Source of the DNA: Viola odorata
Lineage: Eukaryota > Streptophyta > Magnoliopsida > Malpighiales > Violaceae
Direction: 5' to 3'
Assembly (NCBI GenBank): GCA_963691705.1
Contig: OY829540.1
Coordinates: 51,062,158-51,126,157, forward strand
DNA length: 64,000 nt
Numbering within the stretch: the first letter of the stretch is position 1; each line of letters opens with the position of its first letter. The position numbers and the translations under genes were made by a program. Under the pieces are notes generated by a model that was not told the DNA's origin, did no database searches, and saw only the letters and a program-made list of their open reading frames with translations. Shown in pieces: positions 21,757-32,475 of the stretch.

Positions 21757-24209
21757 TGATACGATCCTTGTTACCTTCGAACCTCAATACTCCCAATCTT
21801 TTGCTAAAGCTTGGATTTCATGTGCAAAATAAAACTTAACTAGTACGAACCTAGATCAATTAACAACTTGTGTTAATTAATCTATTCGATTGCATGCTAA
21901 GGTTCTAAAGACACAGTCTAGACCTAATATAAACTTGTGATATTCAACCTAGGTTAACGAATTGAGGAGTTTGGAAATTGGTGTTTTTTCTTAAACAATT
22001 AAAAGCTTCGTAACTTTTAATCACCTAAGAGCTCACGCATGAACATAGAAAAACTTCTCTTATAATTTGAGTATCAAAATAAGTCATAGTTTACAATGCG
22101 TAGCCATGAGGATATATAGAAGAAAATACTAAATGTAGTTCTAAACAAATAAGTAGTTCTAAGTAAATAAGAAATCCTAGTTAAAGTAGAAGTCAAACTT
22201 GGCCAACGCGCGAGAAAGCCAAGGTGCCCAAGCTGTGTCTGTGTTCTAGGTTGAGTAGGACATGAGCCTGCAATGTGCGTACGAGAGTCCTGGTCCTATA
22301 CCGACTAGGACTTTGGCTCCGTCTTCGCATGCGAGCAAGTCTCCTTTAACACATGTGCAAAAATTGCAAAAAGCCCATATTAGTACAAACACCTTTATGA
22401 GTCTCATGCACTCGTGTTGGCGTTGCTTGGTACATCCAGTGAGGCTCGAAGCATAGTGACCAATCTTAGTGTCTTCTCCCTCAAGATGGGTTCCTCGACC
22501 AATGTCTCACTCGCAAGCTCCTTGTGAAGAAGTGCCGAGAGTGCACCTTGCATCCTCTTGCCTCGTCCTCTAGTCATTGGTCCCTTTTGTGGCAAAGAAA
22601 TGCTCAATGCGCTGATAGCACGTTTCATGGTCGTGATTTTACCTCCGTTTCTAGCCCTTTCGGGGGCATGATTCTGCTATTTGACCCTTATTTCTATCTT
22701 TTCTGCAAATCAGACCTAAAAGGAGAAAAAGAGCGAAAAGAAGTGTTTGTGGAGGAATTCTTAGGATTTTGAGCTTCAAGGCCCAGAAGATCATAGTGTC
22801 GTCGAGCCCTCGATGCTAACCGGACCAGTGAGCTGTCTCTTGCCCTCGATATCTCTGCATCGATTCTCAATCAAAACCAAAGAGAAGAATCTTCGAAGAT
22901 CCGCACGGGATTCCATGCGTTTCCAGAAGCTGTCAGGCGCGCCAGAGATTCTAGGATATTCCCCTGAAGGACGTGTGATGTCACGCTCCCATTGCTTCTC
23001 CTTCCCCTTAGCTATTTTGTCCCATAGCTAGTTTTAGGATATATAAGCTTAGCTTTGACGGATGTCCTAAGACATTAATACATCACTTCTTCTTTTACCC
23101 TAATTTCGAGGGATCTTATTCTCTTGGTAGTTTGGAGCAGCCGCAAGCTTTGTAAAGGAGAAAATCCTTTGAATTAATTAAATCATCTCTCAGTTTCTTC
23201 TAATCCTTCTCTATTTATTTATTGTATGCTTATTAGCATCTACTGTTCATATTCTATCATGAGTAGCTAAATACCATCTTCTTAGTAAAGGGTGTTTCAA
23301 GGGTTTTACGGTTCAGTTAAGAGGTCTAATGTATGCTTAATATATTCTCTTGTCGCATATGGTTTTTTATCATTTTAATCCCATGCTTATTTAGAAATGT
23401 CAAGAGCTTGATCAACTGTTAATGTTTCTGCATGAGTATTGTCATTCTCTTGGTTATAACTGACGTGAATCCTTGAGTTAGAGTAGACACCTAGTGGTGA
23501 CATCGCGACAGGTCATTCGTCTAGGGGTAAACGGTCGTTTAGGGTATGTGATACGAGCTTGACACACTGAGATGTCACGCCCTAGATCTATCTTACCTCC
23601 ACTTCATGGGCGTTTTGAGTAGTGCCTCCCCGCATTCGTGCCTGGGAGGACGGCGAAACGTCAAGGCCACCTCATACGTGGAAACGGGGGGTGACTTCTA
23701 CCTACGAAGGTAAGTAGGGAGCCTACGTCGAAACATGGCTCCTATAGTAGGTCTGTGCATGAGTTTAGAATATTTTTGTGCCAATGACTAACTGACCTAG
23801 AAATCAACCCGAGAACACCTTTTGCTAAGATATATTCCCATCTGATTATTATCTCTTTTGTTGTCTTTCTTATTATCTCACCTTTGAACTACTTTTTGTT
23901 ATCTAGCCCTCGATTGTCTTTTGCAATCGAGCCCTCGAATGTTTGTTACTTGCGATTTGCTGTTTTAATTGTTTGTCTTGTTAGCACTTCTGCGTTGATT
24001 AACTCGTTAATCAACACCAAAACCCCCCCAGTGTTACTTTTATTTCTGACTGCTTTTATTCCTCGTCATACATTGAAAATTGATACATTATTCCTTCAAT
24101 CTCTGTGGTTCAACCCTGTCTTGCCCTATACACATTTATTTGTGCATTTAGGCATCAGGAAAAATATTAAGTATATTTGAGTGACGATCAAGTGCCTTGA
24201 TCCATATTA
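21757..24209 (-). repeat. Right (5') LTR of the chromovirus, interrupted
   Basis: The LTR is homologous to 12639-13537 from TGATACGATCC at 21757 to CAATGCGC at 22612, then resumes with CTTGATCCATATTA at 24196-24209. Between them lies a solo LTR. The segment 22404-22612 retains the integrase tail reading (GPMTRGRGKRMQGALSAL), confirming that coding sequence is part of the LTR. The LTR's outer end is TAATAT rather than TGATCC, by mutation. Confidence 0.75.
22613..24190 (+). mobile_element. Solo LTR inside the chromovirus 5' LTR
   Basis: The ends are TGATAGCACG at 22613 and GACGATCA at 24190. Flanks are TGCGC (22608-22612) and AGTGC (24191-24195), matching at three of five positions, one difference being C to T. 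Alignment with the other chromovirus LTR shows that exactly this block is extra (CAATGCGC joins CTTGATC there). The end phrase about 'CTCTGTGGTTCAACCCTG' before TGAGTGACGATCA resembles Athila-type LTR ends, so I place it on the plus strand as Athila-like. Length is 1578 bases. Confidence 0.75.
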
Positions 24210-24990
24210 GAGTTTCTCCTATTAAGTCTCGTTCTGTCATTCGATAAGCCTATAAGATAAAAGAGAGCTTTTCTGCGCAGCTAGCCTTTGCCCCCAATGA
24301 GTTCCTTCTTTAAGCTGCTGATGAGCGTTATATTTGTGACCTCAGTCTGCCCGTTGGTTTGAGGATGAAATAATGATATTCCCCACTTAGCAAAAGGACA
24401 GAGTGACACCATGTGAGAGACTTCGGCCACTAGTCTCAATTGAAACTTTGCATAGCATTGACACCTATCCCATGTTTTCACATACTGTTCATAGTCTTTC
24501 CTCACGGTTGGTCAGTAGAACCCGTTGTGAAGGACTTGAGTTGTTATCATTTGACCGTTGACATATATGCCATAAATTACCTCGTGTATCTCTAGCAAGA
24601 TGTACTCCCCTTCCTTCTTGGACATGCATTTTGTGACGGTATTATAAAAATAACTCCAGAGATAATCACCCTCATTGACTACACATTTTCCCACATGCTT
24701 GTTCACCCTATTTGCCTCTTTCTTGTCCTCTAGAAAGTCTTCCCTCAAGATGTAGTCCATCACTGGTTTCCTCCCATCTGCTTCCTCTTCCTCAATGTAA
24801 GTCACCGCCAACTCATGCTTTATCAGTACAAATGACGAGTTCTGAGTTTCACTAATGGTTGGGAAATGAATCCATTCTACGTAAATTCCCTCCGGTATTT
24901 TTGAGTCTGGGTCAGCTTCCAACTTGGCCATCTCCTTCGCTTCCGCGTTGTTCTCTCTTTGGACGTGTTGGGTGGTGACCTCTATTCCTC
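24210..24990 (-). pseudogene. RNase H end and integrase N-terminal part, Tat-like
   Basis: The minus strand reads MAKLEADPDSKIPEGIYVEW (end of RNase H and tether), then a region with EYILLEIHEVIYGIYVNGQM and THVL-like zinc-binding remnants, then KDYEQYVKTWDRCQCYAKF and CPFAKWGISLF. It then jumps to [12 protein letters not shown] and KASCAEKLSFIL, so most of the catalytic core between KWGI and HPQTNG is deleted. It ends at AYRMTERDLIGETL, where the chromovirus sits. Frameshifts occur near 24290 and 24510. Such an integrase could not function. Confidence 0.75.
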
Positions 24991-26620
24991 TTTCTCTTAT
25001 CTTTTTAACTCCTTATTGACTCTATCTCTATACATCATCACGATGGGATCCACCACCTTGTACTCCCCATTGACTTGATACACGATTTTCTTCGAGTCCA
25101 AAAATGTTAAAGAGTCGGGGTGATATCCAGTTATACGAATATCAGATCTAATGACACTCTCTATATTGAATGTTGTCAACATATTCTGCCACGTTGTTGG
25201 TAACTATTTGCAAGATGCGGATGGCGTATCGAAAGATAAGTCCATTGGGTCCTTTCAAGATTATCCCTACACTTATTGCTCTCTTATGTTTGGCCCATCG
25301 AAGTAAATGTTCCACTTTGGACTTAATTCTTCATCTTTTTCTTGCTTCGGTGGTCCCATTGGTGTGTCTGTGAAAGTGCACTCAGCCACAAAAGCGGTCA
25401 AGATTTATCCTTTGATGGCTGGTTTGGGAGCGAACCTCAACCCATATTGGCTCAACTCTATCCACATATTCCTCTTGCCTGAATTCTTTGGCTTTTGAAT
25501 ATTTTTTCTCAGGGGTAGGTTTGTTAAGACCGTGAATTGATGCACTTAGAAATATATAGGCATCTTTCTTTCTGCAACGATTAGCCCAAAGATGGCATTT
25601 TCGATCCTGCGGTACCTCATTTCTGCCCCTCTTAGTATTTTGCTAACATAATAAATGGGTTGGTGACTACCTTTCACATTCCGTCCCAGCACAGGTAACT
25701 ACCTCATCTGCTATCCCTAAGTATAAGAATATACCATTTTTCTCTAGTGGCCTCACAAGCAATGGGCTCGTTGACAAGTTATTTTTTAATGCTTGGAAAA
25801 CTTTTTCACAACCATCGCTTCAACCAAAGGGGCTGAATTTTATATAACCTTGAAGGAAGAAAGGAACTTCTCTCTTTACTTCGATATGAACCTTCTAAGG
25901 GTGATAGTCCTCCCTATTAGTCGTTGGACCTCTTTCTTGTTCCTGGGTGATGGCATCTCTAGGTTAGCCAACATTTTTGGGGGTTAGTCTCAATTCCCTT
26001 TTTGTTGATGATGTACCCTAAGAAGTTTCCTATTATAGAGGCAAAAAATCACTTCTTAGGTTTTAACTTCACCCCGTAAGCTCTCATAACGCCTAGGAAT
26101 TCTTCCAGATCTTTCAAGTGTTGATCAAAACTCATGCTCTTGACAAACATATGGTCTCCCTATTTAATCTTTGAATATCTTATTGGAGGTTTTCTCGAAT
26201 GTTGCTCCTGTATTTTTTAGGCTATAGGGCATGTTTGTGTAGTAGTATGTTCTAGATGGGGTAATGAAAGAGGTCTTCTCTTCGTCTTCTTTGGCCATCA
26301 GGAGCTGGTGGTACTTTGAGTTAGCATCCAATGAGTTGATTCAACCAACTGATCGATTTTAGGCAAGGGATAGTTATCTTTGGGGAATGCCTCGTTAAGT
26401 GTCATGAAGTCGATGCACATCCTTCATTCACCGTTTAGCTTCGGGACCAACCTAGGATTGGCCAACTACTCTGTGAATTTTATGTCCATGATGAACTCTG
26501 CCTTCTTCAACTTGGTCACTTTCTTCTCTATGGCCAATGCTTTATCCTTGCTCAGACACCTCAGCTTCTACAGTGATGGCTTAACGGTTGGGTCCACCCT
26601 AAGCTTATGCTCGACCACTT
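24991..26620 (-). pseudogene. Reverse transcriptase and RNase H, Tat-like
   Basis: Frames on the minus strand give LSKDKALAIEKKVTKLKK, RMCIDFMTLNEAFPKDNYPL, PKIDQLV, FFASIIGNFLGYIINKKGIE, KEVQRLIGRTITLRRFISK, QPIYYVSKILRGAEMRYRRI and LSQYGLRFAPKPAIKG in that order, each broken by stops or shifts. The order fits reverse transcriptase thumb and connection followed by RNase H. A TAG at 26568-26570 lies at the protease to reverse-transcriptase junction in the same place as stops in the two other Tat-like copies of this window. The YVDD region is lost in a scrambled stretch near 26150-26200. Confidence 0.75.
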
Positions 26621-26699
26621 CTCTATTGATCCCTGTCATGTCCGTTGGCTTCCATGCGAACTCTACCTTGCACTAAGTCCATAAATCCTCCAGCTGCTT

Positions 26700-27290
26700 G
26701 CTCTCTTCCTCACTGAGGTTTTCTTAGTAAGAAATGACCATCTGGTTCTCCTTCCACCTACACCTTCCTTATTACGTACACCGCTTTGGTCATTCTCTCC
26801 TCTTTGCCCTATCCCCCACCACACACACATAAGGATCTGCCTCTACTTTTATCATCGTTACATCGAAATCTCTAGCTATCTTCTGATTTTCCGATATGGT
26901 TAGCACTCCTTTGTTGGTTGCAAATTGGAGTTTTGAACAACGCTGGTGGATTGACAAGTTGAAGGTGTTGAGGACTGATCTCCTAAGGATGGTGTTGTAC
27001 GGAAAGTTCAACTCGACCACTATGAACAACAACTCCTCTATTCTTCTCGTGTCGTCCTCTTTGAATCAAACTGGTAGGAACAGACATCCCGAAACAAGTA
27101 TTGGAAGACCATCCACCCTAAGAATGGGCTTGTGCAAGGTAATTAGTCGATCCTTCATCATCTCGATTGCCTCGAATGTCTTCACCGATATTAAATTCAT
27201 AGAACTAACATTGTCCACCAATGACCGTCTGATCTCACAATCGTAAATCACCAAAGCGATAACCAACGCATCATTGTGTGGGAACTTGAC
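26700..27290 (-). pseudogene. Aspartic protease, Tat-like
   Basis: The first piece (27066-27266) reads VIYDCEIRRSLVDNVSSMNL with KTFEAIEMMKDRL and VDGLPILVSGCLFLPV. The expected active site is D.GSS; here it reads DNVSS. The second piece (26790-27032) has ELNFPYNTILRRSVLNTFN, equivalent to the LPYN.ILGRP flap motif of the 61.6-62.2 kb copy. Stops and a frameshift separate the pieces. It is a decayed copy. Confidence 0.7.
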
Positions 27291-27599
27291 TCATATCTCA
27301 TGCTCTACTATAAAGAACACAGGTACGTGGTCTTCCGAAGCCTGACTTATTGTGAAGGTAGTGTGCGTAGCCTCAATGCCCCTCTTGCTTCCTACTGTCG
27401 TGTCATCTAAGGACATTTACCCTCTTGTTACTATTAACACGACTCTCTGACTACCCCTTGCGAGTTAGATAGTCATTTTCCTTTAAGGTCCTTGTTTGAT
27501 TGCTTTCTCTTCCAGTTGTTCGGCCTTAAGTGCTCACTATTCCTCCTCCTCTTGTGGGATTGGGTCCCTCAACATCCTCATGATCACTCTGATGAAACT

Positions 27600-28900
27600 G
27601 TGGGGCCTTATGCTAATGTTGGGTCTTGGCTCCGGCCGCAAATTCTCCCAAATTTCCCTCATCGAGTAACTTCTCGATGGCTATAACTGACATTAAACAC
27701 TTTTTGATGTGATGGTAGTGTACCCAATGGAATTTGCAATACAAGTGAGGGTGCTTCCCCAAAATAGTTGTGTTGGTCAATAGTGGGTAAGTGATGAGTA
27801 GATTGCGCTGCTGTATTATGGTCAATACCTCATCGAGTCGCACATTCAATGTGGTGTAGTAGTTGCCTCAGTTACTAGGAGGTCACCTCCTCTGACAGGT
27901 GGGGGCTTTCGACTAGGGATGCGGTGATGGATGATCGGTGCAGGAGGCTACGATGCCCTGACTTGTCTATTGACAGTGGCCTCCTTTATACAAATGTATT
28001 TACGGACACGAAGTCTAAACACCTCCAATGAGTCCACGAGCTTCCCTCACAACGAGTCCTCCAACCTCTCGTATCCATAATTATTCTTCAAAGGCCTGGA
28101 CCATCGTATCGATGTTAACATTAGGAGTCAGCGAAACCTCTACGTTAAATCGATCCACGAAAGCCTTTAACGTCTTCAATGATTCCTTAAATATGTCGAA
28201 GAGAGCTACAGAAGACTTCTTTATGGGGACTGACGTGATGAAATGATTCCGAAAAACTTCCTTCAATTAACTAAAGTAATCGATAGATTTCGCTGGTTGG
28301 CCATAGAACCAGTCACGAGCCGCCTTTGATAGGCTAAGGATAAATGATTGACACAAGCCCTTGTCTTCCTTCATTTGGTATCCCACGAAGTCTTGGATCT
28401 TGTTTAAATGGTTCATCGGGTAGCCCTTGCCATCATAGGTTTCTGTTGCCATCTTAACATACCTTGACACCTAATGTCGTTGCACCTAGTGGGAGAGGTG
28501 GTGGGCGACATCATTGTCGATAACAAGTCTTTCCCTCTTACTTGGGCGCCTCTCAAATGAGTGTTCTCTTCTTTTCGCGTTTCCTAAATGGACGAGATTG
28601 CTGAGGTGAGATAGTTCATCGAGTGGCATGCAAATTTTCCTCTTGTATCTAATGAGATCTAGGAGAATGATGATGGTGACTCTAAGAATCTCGAGTCTTT
28701 TGTGCCCTTCCTATCCTCACAGTAGGCCTCGAAGTAGATGGAGTGGGGGCATGATTAGCTCGTGAGCATGGACGCACTATGTGAGAGTAGTCCCCGTCAG
28801 ATAGCTCATCTTCTAGATGCCTCTTGAGCCTATCGTGGAAGGACCTCTTAGTGTGACCAGTTGCTGAAGCATGTCATTGGGCTTGAGGTTGAGGTGTTTC
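27600..28900 (-). pseudogene. Gag, Tat-like
   Basis: The core (28081-28470) reads SRYVKMATETYDGKGYPMNH, DFVGYQMKEDKGLCQSFILS, LSKAARDWFYGQPAKSIDYF, VFRNHFITSVPIKKSSVALF and KTLKAFVDRFNVEVSLT. This is the retrotransposon gag domain and matches the gag at 46560-46900 block by block. The C-terminal part (27613-27849) has LYCKFHWVHYHHIKKCLM, the atypical CxxxH...H....C knuckle of Tat gag, and IEKLLDEGNLGEF. The N-terminal third, 28490-28900, is too scrambled to read. Stops lie near 28266 and 27850. Confidence 0.75.
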
Positions 28901-29330
28901 TTACATATTTAGGGTGGTAGGTTGGGGCTTTGTTGGGTGTGTTGAGTTTTTAGGTGGAGGGTGTGGTGGTGGTGGTTTGGTGGGATTGAGTAAGACTGAA
29001 ACAATACTTGTGGAGTTTAATAAGGCACTAAGTGAAAAATATGGGGGAGACTTAGGGGGAATAATGAAACTCATCATTCTTATAATTCCACCCATTTGTT
29101 GTTGAAGGATGTTGAGAGCTAGATCCAGTGCAACAAGGAAGAGATCGAAGACGGCGATCCACTTATCCCAAGGGTAACAAAGGTGTCTGGTGGCCGTAAG
29201 GGTACTGATGTAGATTTGGACACTGGGTGATCGTTGTTGAAGATATGTGATATGTTATATTCAGGGATGAAATTCATCGCGGAGCTCGAGGATGAAATAA
29301 ATGAAATGAACTCACTAACGACAACCCAAT

Positions 29331-29348
29331 GCTCTTAATGAAAGCACT
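29331..29348 (-). promoter_or_regulatory. Primer-binding-like site, Tat-like element
   Basis: On the minus strand, about ten bases after the LTR end, the sequence reads TAGTGCTTTCATTAAGAG. The plus-strand element at 45 kb has TGGTGCTTTCATTGAGAG at the same place (45700-45717). The shared site supports the LTR boundary. I cannot name the tRNA. Confidence 0.55.
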
Positions 29349-29357
29349 AAATGATAA

Positions 29358-29968
29358 TGTTGAGATATAAGGTATGTAAAAAAGGATATATAGTAAGTGT
29401 AGGAGGATCTTTTGAACAAGATGGTGTTGTAAAGCATGGTTTGTTACGACAACGTAGCTAGCATTGAGCTTCTCTCCGATGGAATTCTTACATAATATCG
29501 GGGTGTGTTACTCAGTGTTTGCACTCTAACGAACAAATTAAGACCGAGTATACGAAATCAAGAATGCTTATGATTTAGAGCATTTATGCGTGTTGTCGGG
29601 ATATATCAGTGGTGTGCAAAGCATGTTGGTAATAAATTTTAGGGAATGTAGTAGTTGCGTATCTTATGAACCTTCTTTATGGAGATTTATGAGGAGTATT
29701 TATAGTAATAAATCCTAGGTAAGGGTAGGGAAAATCATATTTTTTAGTAGGTTTTACCTTCCAATGTCAATTGGACTTGTGAGAAGTCTATGTGTTGGGA
29801 GAGAACTAATGCAGGTGAGTGAGAAATTAATGCACCTGACATGTGGAGCGTGAAATTAATGTCATTGCATGCCTTTCTTATTGGGGACTGGTCTCGCGTT
29901 GGCTCATCTACTCGTTGAAATGACCAAGGTCTCTCGTCCCGTTGAGGTATTTTGGGAGAATGTTATCA
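29358..29968 (-). repeat. 5' LTR of the Tat-like element
   Basis: Read on the minus strand it begins TGATAACATTCTCCC at 29968 and ends ATATCTCAACA at 29358, 611 bases. The TGATAACA start is shared with the LTRs at 45148 and at 49492 (minus). The partner LTR is missing, so the outer end at 29968 is inferred from this shared start. Confidence 0.6.
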
Positions 29969-30033
29969 ATGAATTATTTTTGTAAAGTCGTACAAACAAT
30001 GTTAGTTTAGGTGAAACAATGTTAAATAACTAA

Positions 30034-30134
30034 GACGACGATGATGTAGCTCATTGGTTGTTAGATTGGTGATAAAGATACCAGTAGGTAGTTAGTTTCA
30101 GGTTCGAATCTCATCTCCGTCTATAAAAATAATA
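30034..30134 (+). mobile_element. tRNA-derived SINE with 12-bp target duplication
   Basis: The 101-bp body contains a polymerase III box A (TAGCTCATTGG, 30047-30057) and box B (GGTTCGAATCT, 30101-30111), 43 bases apart. It is flanked by TTAAATAACTAA at 30022-30033 and a perfect second copy at 30135-30146. The 3' part ends in an A-rich CTATAAAAATAATA. It is too degenerate to fold as a tRNA. Autonomous LINE machinery would have been needed to place it; none is in the window. Confidence 0.85.
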
Positions 30135-30146
30135 TTAAATAACTAA

Positions 30147-30896
30147 TATTACGTTTTAAAAAAAAACTAGTATTATGAGACTAGGGAATTATTATATATA
30201 TATATAGCATATGACAAACAATTTATTTACTATATTCATTCTATTTTAATGGAAGTATTTGATCCCAAGAATTTCGACACAACCGGAATTCCTGGCATGT
30301 ATGTGAATACGATCACTAAAATTATTATTATTATTTCAGGGAAGGATACGAGAGGATCATGGCCATATATATTAAATTATATGAATACGTCCTACATTTT
30401 CTTTTTTATTTGCATATTATTTAAGAGAAAAATACTCCACATCATATGACTCAATTGATGAATAACATTGCATGGGTCAACTATAAAAACATATTGTTAT
30501 TAACAAAAAAATCATATTGAATAAATAAATAAATAAAGAGAAAGAAACGAGATGTTCGTTTAGCTTATAAAAAGTACCATGAAACATATAGACGTCTTTC
30601 TTTAGGTTTGGTTCTTGCACTCTTATTATTTCTCCTATTTTTCTTTTCTATTTTGGAGAATTATTTTATAAAAAATGACTTTTAGAAAATGTTTATAATT
30701 AAGGATCAATTTTTCAAATTAAGCTTCATGTAAAGTTTATTTTATTTATACATTTAGAGATACAATTTTGCTTTACACGTATCAAAAGTTAAAAAAATAA
30801 AATAATATTCAACCTGCAAATGCTCAATCTCAAACGCCAAAAAGTAAATACTGGAAGCTGTCATTGTCCCGTCAAAATGAAAAATATGAGAGATTA
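30147..30896. other. Noncoding AT-rich sequence
   Basis: It includes a TATATATATATA run near 30194 and runs of A and T. The ORF at 30249-30449 is short and unrecognised. No gene or repeat boundary is supported. Confidence 0.5.
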
Positions 30897-31329
30897 TGGC
30901 TGCGTTTACTTCGCAGAATTCTCCCGAAAATTCTCTAGTTTTTAGAAAACTGGAAGTTTTTTCAGAAAACGTGTTTACTTTGCGTTATTTTAAACTGAAA
31001 ATAAAAATAAAAAATCTCTGTTTAAAAAACGATGAACAAATTTGGAGAACTCGAAAAAGTTGTTTTCTATTTTTCTACTCAAAATGTGAACAAAGTGAAA
31101 ACACGCTTTTCATTTTGAGTATTAATGAATCTTTCAATAACCCAATTTTGCCCCTGCTCTTTCTTCTTCTCTTCTGCTCCACACCTCTGCTCTCTCGTCG
31201 TCCTCTCGCTGCTCTCTCGTCGCTCTCTTCTCCATCGTCCCAATTTCTTGTTCTCCTTCTCTTTGATTTCGATCTAATTCATGCAAATCTCGTGCAACCT
31301 TCAAGCTTTGTGTGTAAAGGAACAATCTT

Positions 31330-31501
31330 TGATTCACTGGAATCTAAATCTGCGGCGGCTTATGGCGATTTTGAGAAGCTTCAGAGATTGGTAGAGAGTG
31401 AAGGTGCCTCCGTCTCCGAGCCTGATGGGCTTGGCTACTATGCCTTACAGTGGGCTGCTTTGAATAATCGGGCTGCCACTGCTCAGTTTATTATTAAGCT
31501 T
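31330..31501 (+). pseudogene. Captured exon of a TIP1-like ankyrin palmitoyltransferase
   Basis: The frame reads DSLESKSAAAYGDFEKLQRL, VESEGASVSEPDGLGYYALQ and WAALNNRAATAQFIIK. This is the first ankyrin repeat region of plant TIP1 (TIP GROWTH DEFECTIVE 1), a DHHC-type S-acyl transferase of root hair and pollen tube growth, which I recall as AAAYGDLEKL...[20 protein letters not shown]. After FIIK the sequence becomes unrelated, as at an exon end. No later ankyrin repeats, no DHHC domain and no start exon are present. The segment is open and well conserved, so capture may be recent or the piece may be selected for. Confidence 0.75.
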
Positions 31502-32038
31502 GGCTTCATCATTTGTTTCTTATTTTGGTTTAATGGTGATCGTTTCGTTTCCTCTCTTTTTTTCTTTGGTTTTGTTGTTGTTGATAGTGTTTGCTTGGCA
31601 TGAAATTTGAGTTGTTTCATATTTCTTTTGTTTTAGAGAGCCTTGAATTTGAAATGTAGAAGAAGTTTTTTCAGAAAACATGTTTACGTAACTATTTTTT
31701 CCAAATAGGAAAATTCTCCAATTTTTCAAATTTTCTAAATTAACACTGAAAATTAGAAACGTCCAAAATGGAGTTTTCTAAAAAAAAAAATTAATCATGC
31801 TCATATAAGGTTTACTTTTTAAGTGGACAAAAATATTAGATACAAAATATCAAAATTTGTTTTAATGTGTAGAAAATATAAGTAGATGATAATATGTGAC
31901 CAAAGTAAAATAAAAGGACCAATTATACAATTTAACCACGAATATTTTTTACCTACTGTAACGATTTCAGAGAGTACTATGTCTAACAAAATGAAATGAG
32001 TAATTTTATTAATTGTAATTTCTCTTAAACACATACAA

Positions 32039-32475
32039 ATATTCCTGGATTTTTAGCTCCTTATCATGGTGAACGGTATCATTTAAATGATTTTCGTGGA
32101 CGAGGAAGGATAACAAGAAAATATGCATTGTTTAACTATCGACATTCATCTTTGAGAAATGTGATTGAAAGGGCTTTTGGCGTCCTGAAGGCTAGATTTC
32201 CAATCTTAAAGTCCATTCCAAATTATCTTTTTTGTTGTCAAAGGCAAATAGCTCTAGCTTATTGTGCACTACACGACTTTATTCGATTGGAAGATAGAGA
32301 TGATCAACTATTTACCGAATATGGTACAGAAGATCTGCAAAATTTTAACAAGGATGAAGCTAATGTGACGCAAGAAGGTATTCAAGTGGATATGTCTCAA
32401 CAACAACAAATGAATACGGTTAGAGAACATATTGCAGATCAATTATGGGTTAATTATAATAGTGTTAGAATATGA
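32039..32475 (+). pseudogene. PIF/Harbinger transposase, C-terminal part
   Basis: One open frame reads NIPGFLAPYHGERYHLNDFR, GRGRITRKYALFNYRHSSLR, NVIERAFGVLKARFPILKSI and ends ADQLWVNYNSVRI. The FNYRHSSLRNVIERAFGVLK block and LWVNY end are hallmarks of the DDE_4 (HARBI1-like) transposase C-terminus, including the last catalytic acidic residue region in RNVIER. The first two catalytic acids lie upstream in full proteins and are not present. The ORF track start at 32128 is internal. Without the N-terminal half it should be inactive. Confidence 0.8.

Larger units (their letters stand above)
12639..24209 (-). mobile_element. CRM/Reina-like chromovirus, complete in outline but broken
   Basis: LTRs lie at 12639-13537 (3') and 21757-24209 (5', interrupted). 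Ends are TG...CA on the left copy, and the target duplication is GAGTC at 12634-12638 and GAGTT at 24210-24214. Order on the minus strand is 5' LTR, primer site matching initiator methionine tRNA, gag, protease, reverse transcriptase, RNase H, integrase, 3' LTR. Removing the two nested solo LTRs leaves about 7.5 kb. The integrase coding end runs into the 3' LTR, a feature I recall for CRM elements. Calling it CRM rather than Reina rests on that feature and on the GPMTR tail, and is not certain. Confidence 0.8.
12196..29968 (-). mobile_element. Decayed Tat-like Ty3/gypsy element, host of nested insertions
   Basis: Read on the minus strand, the parts in order are: 5' LTR 29358-29968, a primer-binding-like site 29331-29348, gag about 27600-28900, protease about 26700-27290, reverse transcriptase and RNase H about 24990-26620, and integrase 24210-24990 continuing at 12196-12638. 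The integrase is split by the chromovirus at 12639-24209 with a GAGTC/GAGTT duplication, and its two halves continue across the gap (GET then PFAMTYNTEA). The 3' LTR is not recognisable left of 12196, so that end has been lost or replaced. Dozens of stops and frameshifts make it inactive. Confidence 0.75.

Noticed and set aside
22813..23031. 72-residue plus-strand ORF
   Set aside because: It lies within the solo LTR 22613-24190 and has no recognisable relatives.
28914..29105. Gly/Val-rich plus-strand ORF and its Pro-rich minus partner
   Set aside because: It is low-complexity sequence between the gag and LTR of the decayed Tat-like element. No support for a gene.
30034..30134. tRNA gene
   Set aside because: Box A and box B are present but no cloverleaf forms, and the unit has a 12-bp target duplication and A-rich tail. 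It is a SINE.
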